This document shows, in pieces, positions 1 through 5,657 of a DNA stretch of 17,063 nucleotides (position 1 is its first letter; the number at the start of each line of letters is the position of its first letter). The stretch is from the NCBI GenBank assembly GCA_031400775.1, contig JANNQN010000292.1:1-17063 (forward strand), in the 5' to 3' direction. Made by a program: the position numbers and the translations under genes. The DNA comes from PALSA-1355 sp031400775 (GTDB taxonomy: Bacteria > Planctomycetota > Planctomycetia > Pirellulales > PALSA-1355). Under the pieces are notes generated by a model that made no database searches, was not told the DNA's origin, and was given only the letters and a program-made list of their open reading frames with translations.

Positions 1-87
1 AAGAATTGTGTGGACGCAGTGCAATCCGGACACATCGAGCGATAATACTAGCCTGTGCGAGCCAGTGATGTCGCGAAACATTACCAG
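1..87 (-). pseudogene. In-frame continuation of the restriction-modification gene beyond a TAA codon
   Basis: Reading the minus strand in the same frame past the TAA at 90-88 gives 29 further open codons up to the window edge. They begin LVMFRDITGSHRLVLSLD. This matches the pattern expected directly after an FFDT-type sequence in Eco57I/TaqI-like enzymes, where a Lys/Leu-Val-Arg-Asp-Ile-Thr-Gly stretch starts the distal recognition domain (from memory of the family). The coding sense is thus preserved across the stop. Intact relatives probably read Pro-Lys or similar where the TAA now stands. Whether this is a recent nonsense or indel mutation, a sequencing error or readthrough cannot be decided here. 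The rest of the domain lies outside the window. Confidence 0.7.
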
Positions 88-2568
88 TTAGGTGTCAAAG
101 AATTCCTCATCGCGCGGTCCATACATCTGCTTGGCCAGCGATCGATCGACGTACTTGCCGTCCCATCGGATGCGGTATCGGTACAAATTTCTGCCGCCGA
201 TCGTCTTCTTGCACGCTTTCGACTCTCGGGAGTCTCGCAGCACATGGTCTTTCCCGAACTTGCCTTTAATCTTGCTGGACATCTGCGCTCCGTAATTGAC
301 ATAGCAAATGTCGCCCACCGATATGCTGCGATTAACCACACGTGCGCATAGCGCTCTCGCGACAGTGTTCAGGTCAAGCCGCAACATGGCCTCGGTGGTT
401 TCAGCGAACGTTGCCTGAGGTATGTCATACGCTTCCGCAAATTCGTGCTCACTGGCGGTAGATGGCGCTGGTTTAAGCACATGCACCAGATGCTTGCTTT
501 CTGCAACTGTCTTTTGGATCACGGGGATCATCGTGATTACCGGCACTTTGCCGAACACTCGCACCGAGCGGAGGTCGAGCACGCTCTCGATAGTGCAAGA
601 TTCCAACAGCATGCGACGCGATTTTATGCCGTACTTCTGGATCGCGTATGAATACGGGATGATATAACAAAGACGACCAGCGCTCTTGATCAGGCTGATT
701 GCCTTTTCGATGAAGACAACGTACAAATCCCAGTGGCGATCGGCCGACTTGAACACTGTGCCAGAGTTGATATAGTCCCGCACTTCCGGCACAGTGGCGT
801 AGAGTTCCCAAGCGTTCACGTATGGAGGATTCCCGATGATCGCGTCGAATCCGCCAGACTTCATAATGTCTGGAAACTCCGCGTTCCAATCAAACGGGTT
901 GATCTTTTGCCGCAGAGTGCCGTCATCAAGCAAGGGGCGATCGTCGAAAAATCGACTGTTGATCAGAGAGTTTCCGCACTTGATGTTGTCCGAGAGAGAC
1001 GGAAGCAGTGTCCGGTGCAATTTGAGAGTGTACTGGCGCGCTGTAGCGGTCGTTTCGTCTTCCAATAATTTGAGATAAAGTGACAGTTGAGCCACTTCGA
1101 CAGCCTGCGGATCGATGTCGACTCCGAATATGTTGTCCAGCAGAATCTGTGATTTTGCTTCCAGAGATAACCGAAAGGCGCCCTCGTGTTTTTCGAGTGT
1201 GCCTTCGGGGGCCTTCTTGGGATTCTTGTTGTACCAGGTCGTAATGTATCCTAAGAGATATCGATAGGCGCCTAGCAGAAACGATCCAGAGCCACATGCG
1301 ATGTCTGCAAATCGCATTTTAGAAATGTCGGCAGGACTCTTGCCGGCGATGAGTGTGCCGACGGTGTGTTTAACGATGTAGTTCACGATATACTCAGGCG
1401 TGTAATACACACCGCCCGCTTTGCGAACCTCAGGTTTCTGTTCCAGCGTAGCCCGCTTGGCGGTGGCAACGATGACATTGCCTAGAAATCGCTCATAGAT
1501 CGACCCCAGCATGTCGATCCGAATATCGCTGAACAGATAATGCGACTTGTGGAAGTCGAAAGCGTCCAAAACGTCGGCAATTGCTTTGTCCGATATTTCA
1601 ACAGCGTCCGGACCGTCTAATAGCGGATGGTATTTGAAGACGATGCCATTGTAGATGCCGTCGAGTCTGCGGCACTGTGTCCGAAAATCAACCCAGGGCG
1701 AGATCCCAGAATCGCCAAGCGCAGGAATGATCGGGCTTGGCTCGATTAGCTTGTCTTCAAGAAATCGGATGAAAACGAGCCGGTCCAAGATACGCTGTGT
1801 CAACTCTGTGAGCGCGTCCGAGTCGAGCGACGCATTCGCAACTTTTAAGGCGCGAGCCAAGAGTCCACGCAAGTCATCGAGCGTCTCAAGCAATCGGAGA
1901 TCGAATTGCTTGTAGGCTATTGGTAGGAACGCTTTCTGTCCCGGTCGTCCGCGTGGCTTGGGAAGCGTTTCCACGTACATGTCGATCGAGCCGCTTGCTA
2001 TTGCCGGCCTGGACAATAAGTAGAAGATTTCGCTGAATGTCTCTTGATTCGCGAAGTCGGTATATCGATATTTCTTCAGGCCGCGGTTAATCGCTGTGTC
2101 GATATTTGCCAAGAATCGGCAATCGATGATTTGTAATTCTGCAAAAGTGGTAAGCACGCCAATTGCATGGCTGCGCGGATTGGCGTAGCGAATTATTTGG
2201 AAATAGTTGTCTGGCGTCGTCAACGGGTCGCGCGGTTTCTTGGCCTCCACATAAAGCAGAGGTGAATCGAAATGCGGCTTAAGTGATAAGGCATAGTCTG
2301 CCCGACGTTGAGCGGCGGCCATTTTGACGCCTCGCTCGACCTTGACCTCCTGGCGAAACGGATTCTTTTGTACGTTGTGGTCTACGTCCCACCCCAAGGC
2401 GACCAGAAACTTATCAATGAAGTCCTTTCGCACCTCCGCCTCCAGATAAGATGCGGATAGGTAGTGGTCTTCGCCTGCGCGAAAATCATTGGCCAGCTCG
2501 CCAATAATGGCTGCGGCTTCTTCGAGAGTGGGATTAAGCGGGTCGGCTGGGCGCTTGACAGCGGCCAT
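88..2568 (-). CDS. Type IIG-like (Eco57I/TaqI class) restriction endonuclease-methyltransferase, cut short in the specificity region
   Basis: A single-chain restriction-modification enzyme that would methylate adenine in its target site and cut unmethylated DNA. The N-terminal nuclease part has a PD-(D/E)xK signature: D91, then E108-A-K110 in LLYVEAKKP. The methyltransferase follows, with GVYYTPEYIVNYIV (about 387-399), the SAM-binding DIACGSGSF (422-430), GVDIDPQAVEVAQLSL (482-497) and catalytic NPPY (580-583), the gamma-class amino-methyltransferase order. A target-recognition region begins near 740 but ends abruptly at residue 826 after DEEFFDT. The ATG at 2568 lies 2 bases after the transposase stop (TGAcgATG), so expression probably depends on the transposase promoter. 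No separate specificity or methylase gene is visible. All catalytic motifs are intact, but a protein ending here would lack most of its DNA-recognition domain. The same frame stays open beyond the stop (see 1-87). Family is certain; activity is doubtful. Confidence 0.9.
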   Translation of the reverse strand: MAAVKRPADPLNPTLEEAAAIIGELANDFRAGEDHYLSASYLEAEVRKDFIDKFLVALGWDVDHNVQKNPFRQEVKVERGVKMAAAQRRADYALSLKPHFDSPLLYVEAKKPRDPLTTPDNYFQIIRYANPRSHAIGVLTTFAELQIIDCRFLANIDTAINRGLKKYRYTDFANQETFSEIFYLLSRPAIASGSIDMYVETLPKPRGRPGQKAFLPIAYKQFDLRLLETLDDLRGLLARALKVANASLDSDALTELTQRILDRLVFIRFLEDKLIEPSPIIPALGDSGISPWVDFRTQCRRLDGIYNGIVFKYHPLLDGPDAVEISDKAIADVLDAFDFHKSHYLFSDIRIDMLGSIYERFLGNVIVATAKRATLEQKPEVRKAGGVYYTPEYIVNYIVKHTVGTLIAGKSPADISKMRFADIACGSGSFLLGAYRYLLGYITTWYNKNPKKAPEGTLEKHEGAFRLSLEAKSQILLDNIFGVDIDPQAVEVAQLSLYLKLLEDETTATARQYTLKLHRTLLPSLSDNIKCGNSLINSRFFDDRPLLDDGTLRQKINPFDWNAEFPDIMKSGGFDAIIGNPPYVNAWELYATVPEVRDYINSGTVFKSADRHWDLYVVFIEKAISLIKSAGRLCYIIPYSYAIQKYGIKSRRMLLESCTIESVLDLRSVRVFGKVPVITMIPVIQKTVAESKHLVHVLKPAPSTASEHEFAEAYDIPQATFAETTEAMLRLDLNTVARALCARVVNRSISVGDICYVNYGAQMSSKIKGKFGKDHVLRDSRESKACKKTIGGRNLYRYRIRWDGKYVDRSLAKQMYGPRDEEFFDT

Positions 2569-2570
2569 CG

Positions 2571-3542
2571 TCAGGTTGCCCCTTCGCCTACCAAGGTGTC
2601 CGCGCCGGTAACCGCCTTAAACGTCAGCCGCTTGCCAGCCACGGAAAGCATGACTTCCAGGAACCGCGTGTAGTCCGACCCGAGCCGCTTGTTGAAGCGG
2701 AACGCCTGCTCGTCAAGATAGCGGAACAAGTGGAACGGCTGCACGCTGACATAGGTTCCCTTGATTGACCGCTTGAGCAGACTCCAAAAGTTTTCCATGC
2801 CGTTCGTGTGGACGCTGCCCCGGACGTAGCATTCGGCGTGATTGATAACCTGATGGGCGTATTCGTCGCACAGCCCTTCGTAGGACTTGAGGGCATCGGT
2901 AAAAACTTCCGATCCGCGATAGACGTTGGCCCGGACTTCAGCAGCGACGGAAATCCGCTTGGTGTTGGGAACGTGCTTGATTCGGACCGATGATTGGCCC
3001 TTGGTTTCGTGTCGCTCTAGCAGACCCATCACTACGGCTTTGCCCACTGTGCCGGTTCCTTTCAGCTTGCGCTTGCCGGGGTGCATGTTCCGAGCCTTGC
3101 CGCCGATGAAAGTTTCGTCAGCCTCGACACGGCCTTTCAGGAATTTATTGAGCGACCCGGATTGCATTGCCAAGCGAATCCGGTGGAGCATATGCCATGC
3201 GCTCTTTTGTGTCACGCCCAGCGAGCGGCCCAATTCATGCGAGCTAATGCCGTTCTTCGCGTTGGCGATGAGCCACACGGCTGGCAGCCACTTGTCCATG
3301 CCCAGCGGGCTATCTTCAAAGATCGTGCCCAGCTTGGTTGAGAACTGCTTTTTGCAGCCCTTGCATTGCCAAGTGCGGCGAGTCGAGATGAATCCAACGC
3401 GGTCGGATTCGCAGCGGGGGCAGGCAACCTTGCCGTCCGGCCATCGCATCTTTACCATGAAGTCATGGCAGATTTGCGGATCGGCAAAATAGCGGATTGC
3501 TTCGAGTAAAGTTTGGGGCAGGTCGCTGGTATTCTTGCTCAT
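2571..3542 (-). CDS. IS1595-family (ISXO2-like) transposase
   Basis: A 323-residue DDE-type transposase that would cut and join the element's ends. The N-terminus has a zinc ribbon (C41, C44, C60, C63: CPRC and CKGC) followed by a helix-turn-helix-like stretch (about 98-125, SSHELGRSLGVTQKSAWHML). The ISXO2-type catalytic domain starts at VEADETFIGGK with D142, has D216 in VFTDALKSY, and ends with HTNGMENFWSLLKR (245-258), which carries the third catalytic residue (E250 or N251) and the following Lys. Length is normal for the family and no frameshift is seen, so it is probably active. The promoter at 3549-3577 puts the -10 box 6 bases from this ATG, and there is no Shine-Dalgarno sequence, so the message is probably leaderless. 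Its stop is 2 bases from the downstream restriction-modification ATG, which favours a shared transcript. Confidence 0.95.
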   Translation of the reverse strand: MSKNTSDLPQTLLEAIRYFADPQICHDFMVKMRWPDGKVACPRCESDRVGFISTRRTWQCKGCKKQFSTKLGTIFEDSPLGMDKWLPAVWLIANAKNGISSHELGRSLGVTQKSAWHMLHRIRLAMQSGSLNKFLKGRVEADETFIGGKARNMHPGKRKLKGTGTVGKAVVMGLLERHETKGQSSVRIKHVPNTKRISVAAEVRANVYRGSEVFTDALKSYEGLCDEYAHQVINHAECYVRGSVHTNGMENFWSLLKRSIKGTYVSVQPFHLFRYLDEQAFRFNKRLGSDYTRFLEVMLSVAGKRLTFKAVTGADTLVGEGAT

Positions 3543-3548
3543 GCCCCA

Positions 3549-3577
3549 ATTCTAGTCGCTCCGGGCCACTGAGTCAA
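3549..3577 (-). promoter_or_regulatory. Sigma70-type promoter of the transposase/restriction-modification unit, leaderless
   Basis: On the minus strand TTGACT (3577-3572) is followed by a 17-base spacer and TAGAAT (3554-3549). Only 6 bases separate TAGAAT from the ATG at 3542, so the predicted start of transcription is at or next to the A of the ATG. Confidence 0.7.
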
Positions 3578-3595
3578 GTATATCATTGCCCGGAG
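3559..3595. repeat. 8-bp inverted repeat around the transposase promoter
   Basis: CTCCGGGC (3559-3566) and GCCCGGAG (3588-3595) are perfect inverted copies separated by 21 bases that contain the -35 box. This could be a subterminal transposase-binding site or an operator that lets the transposase repress its own promoter. Both roles are inference. Confidence 0.55.
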
Positions 3596-3600
3596 AAGCC

Positions 3601-4023
3601 TCAGTCTGAAATTGGATTTTGTGCAATGCTGGCCGGAAGTGGCTCCCCCTTGAGCAATTGCGCTATCCAGCAGCCGGTGAGCGATGGAATCAGTCCGTAG
3701 AAGAAAAATGCCGGTGCTAGAAGATACGAGCTGCCAATATCGCGATAGAGCGTCCAGTTACTGCAAGAGAGCACATGCCCAATCACTCCCCATAGGAAGC
3801 ACAAAATCAGCGGCGTGGCACATCCCGTAGTCCACATCGCCCGTGTCCGACCTGGGATCAGGTTGCCAAACAAAAGTCCTGCTGCGAACGGAAACGCGAA
3901 AAGTGGTACAAGGGTCTCGTCGTACGTCTTGAAGGCCACTATTCCAGCCCAAGTGGCAGCGATCGCAAGCGCCCCTGTCAGCAGCGTTACCAGCAACCAC
4001 CGGCGTTTGGGGCCTTCCCTCAT
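3601..4023 (-). CDS. Small hypothetical membrane protein with four predicted helices
   Basis: Unrecognised protein of about 140 residues. Four hydrophobic segments are seen at roughly 9-30, 39-56, 68-87 and 103-124. A positively charged start (MREGPKRR) suggests a cytoplasmic N-terminus. No catalytic motif is visible. The ATG at 4023 is preferred because a perfect TATAAT (4036-4031) ends 7 bases before it. The longer choices, ATG at 4032 and TTG at 4041, would start inside or upstream of that box. The TGA stop at 3603-3601 directly abuts the proposed end of the mobile element, so the native C-terminus may have been changed by the insertion. Function unknown. Confidence 0.65.
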   Translation of the reverse strand: MREGPKRRWLLVTLLTGALAIAATWAGIVAFKTYDETLVPLFAFPFAAGLLFGNLIPGRTRAMWTTGCATPLILCFLWGVIGHVLSCSNWTLYRDIGSSYLLAPAFFFYGLIPSLTGCWIAQLLKGEPLPASIAQNPISD

Positions 4024-4030
4024 GATGCCC

Positions 4031-4036
4031 ATTATA
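4031..4036 (-). promoter_or_regulatory. -10 box (TATAAT) of the membrane-protein gene
   Basis: A consensus TATAAT on the minus strand ends 7 bases before the ATG at 4023. No good -35 box is seen at the usual distance. If used, it gives a leaderless mRNA. Confidence 0.45.
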
Positions 4037-4089
4037 GCCAAGCGCCAGAACGCGCCCCTTAACCTAGTGCCATTCGCGCTTAGGAGCGG

Positions 4090-4281
4090 TCATGGGGAGG
4101 CGGACTCGATTTCTTCAATGCTCAACTCTACCGGCGTGCCTCGGCCATAGATTTGAAGCTTTACGGTGGCAATGTCGCCCCCTTTGTCGAGCGAATCAAT
4201 GCGCCCCACGTAGTTAGCAAAGTTTCCACGGTTTATCCGGACAACCTGTCCGACGACAAACTCGGTTGGCTGCTCGCTCAT
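4090..4281 (-). CDS. Free-standing KOW-domain protein resembling the NusG C-terminal domain
   Basis: A 63-residue protein made almost entirely of one KOW domain. FVVGQVVRINRGNFANYVGR (8-27) and QIYGRGTPVELSIEEIE (43-59) closely follow the NusG C-terminal domain pattern (GD.VRV..GPFA.F.G, then IFGR.TPVEL...QVE). F21 corresponds to the NusG Phe that contacts ribosomal protein S10 and Rho in E. coli. The N-terminal RNA polymerase-binding NGN domain is absent. The ATG at 4281 is chosen over the longer frame opening at 4413 because the domain begins just after it and a TACAAT box (4293-4288) sits 6 bases upstream. The extra 44 residues show no domain pattern. It could bind S10, Rho or RNA, but that is inference. 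The family fold is fairly sure. Confidence 0.8.
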   Translation of the reverse strand: MSEQPTEFVVGQVVRINRGNFANYVGRIDSLDKGGDIATVKLQIYGRGTPVELSIEEIESASP

Positions 4282-4287
4282 TCCGGC

Positions 4288-4293
4288 ATTGTA
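4288..4293 (-). promoter_or_regulatory. -10 box (TACAAT) of the KOW gene
   Basis: TACAAT on the minus strand ends 6 bases before the ATG at 4281. A weak TTGCGA (4318-4313) lies 19 bases further upstream. No ribosome-binding sequence fits between box and ATG, so the mRNA would be leaderless. Confidence 0.45.
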
Positions 4294-4418
4294 GCAGGGG
4301 GCGGGGCTACACTCGCAATGCTTGGTACGGTAGCCGCCATTTTGCACGTCCGATTTAGCCCCCAGGCGGCCCGTAGGCAGATGCCGCATCGTTGGCCCGC
4401 GACCAACGTGCAACCGGC

Positions 4419-4664
4419 TCAGATCGCGCGACGAATGACTTCGATCTGATTCACGACTCGTTCGACGCCAGCGACTTTGCGGACCGTTTCTTGTGCCAAC
4501 TGGGTGTGAAAAAAGCTGTTCAGCCGGCCGCGCAGCACGAGAACTCCGTTGTCGTACATGCAGGCAACATCTCGCAGCGCTGGGTGAGAACTTGCCTTGA
4601 GGCGTGCCTTGGCGATTCCTGCAATTTCGAAAGACGTGACCTTTTGCTCCATCTGGACCGACAT
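4419..4664 (-). CDS. Single BON-domain protein
   Basis: An 81-residue protein consisting of one BON domain, the small alpha/beta fold of OsmY-type proteins thought to bind membranes or other macromolecules. The signature is VLVLRGRLNSFFHTQLAQ (about 42-59) followed by KVAGVERVVNQIEV (64-77). There is no signal peptide from this start, so it is probably cytoplasmic. The ATG at 4664 is preferred to a frame start at 4787 because AAGGAAG lies about 10 bases upstream and the extra 41 residues look non-conserved. A candidate promoter (4836-4863) would give a leader of roughly 165 bases, unlike the leaderless neighbours. The stop is 137 bases from the KOW start, which has its own -10 box. Confidence 0.8.
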   Translation of the reverse strand: MSVQMEQKVTSFEIAGIAKARLKASSHPALRDVACMYDNGVLVLRGRLNSFFHTQLAQETVRKVAGVERVVNQIEVIRRAI

Positions 4665-4835
4665 AGATGACTGACTTCCTTGGATTGATTGGACTGAATG
4701 AAGAGGCTCAGGGCGACGGCACGACGCCGGTTCTTGCCTGGCTGAGCGATAGATTGCTGTTGAGGGACGAAAAACGCGGGTGAACAAGAGGCTGGCGATG
4801 CAAGGCGGGATGAACCCGGTGGGCTCGTGGCCCCC

Positions 4836-4863
4836 AGTCTAGCGGTTTTACGAAAATTGGCAA
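4836..4863 (-). promoter_or_regulatory. Candidate promoter of the BON gene
   Basis: TTGCCA (4863-4858), a 16-base A/T-rich spacer and TAGACT (4841-4836) on the minus strand. The distance to the ATG at 4664 implies a long 5' leader in which no clear structure was recognised. Confidence 0.4.
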
Positions 4864-5137
4864 GATGCCGACGGATTAGAAATTCATGAGCAGGTGTTCG
4901 CGGATGGTGTGTGATTCGTGTGTTGCTGGGAGTGGCGCTCGGTTTCTGCTCGCTTTCGCGCGAGCCCCGCGACTATCCAGTCGGGTCGGGGAAACGTTCG
5001 CCACCGGGAAGTGACTTTTTAGATGATTCAACTGTGCGGGCTCTGCGGCGCTCAACGTTTTCGCTTGAAACTTTCCATCGTCCCAGGAAGCCCAAGGGAC
5101 ATAGAGGACTTGGCGGGGAGCAAGATCAGCCGCGCGC
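4864..5137. other. Intergenic region between the BON gene and fur-type gene
   Basis: Divergent intergenic space. Short open frames cross it but none has a ribosome site, recognisable domain or good start. No tRNA, terminator or extended repeat was recognised. Only the two flanking promoters are supported. Confidence 0.5.
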
Positions 5138-5166
5138 TTGACCCTGCGGGAGTGTGGCGCTATAGT
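5138..5166 (+). promoter_or_regulatory. Sigma70-type promoter of the Fur-family gene
   Basis: TTGACC (5138-5143), a 17-base spacer and TATAGT (5161-5166). The ATG at 5175 begins 9 bases after the box, so transcription should start within 1-3 bases of it. This is one of the best promoter matches in the window. Confidence 0.65.
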
Positions 5167-5174
5167 TGGCCATC

Positions 5175-5645
5175 ATGGCCACAACGAAGACCCGGAAGAC
5201 AAATTTCGTTACTCCGCGAACCGAATCGTTGGTTCGCGAGGCACTGGAAGCCGCCGGATGCCGCTCCACCGCGCAGCGGGCCGCCGTGTACGGCTATCTG
5301 GAAAAGGTCAAAACCCATCCCACGGCCGAGGAAGTCTATCGGGCCGTGCGGCGGGAAATGCCGCGCATCAGTCTGGCCACCGTGTACAAGGCGCTCGAAG
5401 CCCTGGTCGAATCGCGGCTGGCGACCAAGCTGACCAACGGCGACGGCGCCGCGCGCTACGACTGCCGGGGGGAAGACCACTACCATCTCCGCGACGTCGC
5501 CACCGGCGAGATCCGCGATCTGGGCGTGGAGTTCGATCCGAATTTGCTGGCCAAGATCGATCCGGCGCTCGTCGACAAGTTGGCCGGCAGCGGATTTCAG
5601 GTGACCGGCTATCGGCTGGAAGTGCTGGGGCACTTTGCACGTTAA
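5175..5645 (+). CDS. Fur/PerR-family transcriptional regulator lacking structural-zinc cysteines
   Basis: A 156-residue Fur-family repressor. A winged-helix DNA-binding domain (about 16-90, with HPTAEEVYRAV and ISLATVYKALEALVE) is followed by a shortened dimerisation domain. Aligned by eye with Bacillus PerR, the regulatory metal ligands are kept: H48, D96, H102, H104, D115. The CxxC motif after them is replaced (D107 and T110), and the C-terminal cysteine pair is missing. The only cysteines are C29 and C97. It probably senses Fe/Mn or peroxide by PerR-like chemistry, but the structural zinc must be absent or replaced. ATG 5175 is preferred to the TTG at 5166 because the promoter's -10 box ends at 5166. 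It is convergent with polX, with 12 bases between stops. The target genes cannot be seen from here. Confidence 0.9.
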   Translation: MATTKTRKTNFVTPRTESLVREALEAAGCRSTAQRAAVYGYLEKVKTHPTAEEVYRAVRREMPRISLATVYKALEALVESRLATKLTNGDGAARYDCRGEDHYHLRDVATGEIRDLGVEFDPNLLAKIDPALVDKLAGSGFQVTGYRLEVLGHFAR

Positions 5646-5657
5646 GGTAGGCCTCGC

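Larger units (their letters stand above)
1..3600 (-). mobile_element. IS1595-family element with a restriction-modification passenger gene (left end outside window)
   Basis: A complete IS1595/ISXO2-type transposase is followed in the same direction, after 2 bases, by a large restriction-methylation gene. Both lie in DNA of visibly lower G+C than the genes to the right. Passenger genes beside the transposase are known in the IS1595 family, so the pair may move as one unit. The transposase-proximal end is placed near 3600. There the minus strand reads GGCTTCTCCGGGCAATG, and an 8-bp inverted repeat (3559-3566 and 3588-3595) with a promoter inside it lies at 3549-3595. The opposite end must be left of base 1, so neither the terminal inverted repeats nor the target duplication can be confirmed. 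The right boundary is a guess to within a few tens of bases. Confidence 0.45.

Noticed and set aside
4282..4413. Longer N-terminus of the KOW protein
   Set aside because: The 44 extra residues lack any domain pattern, and a -10 box lies just before the internal ATG at 4281.
5023..5433. Plus-strand frame starting with a CxxC-like motif before the Fur gene
   Set aside because: It overlaps the Fur gene in another frame for most of its length and its downstream part is a Pro/Arg-rich shadow.
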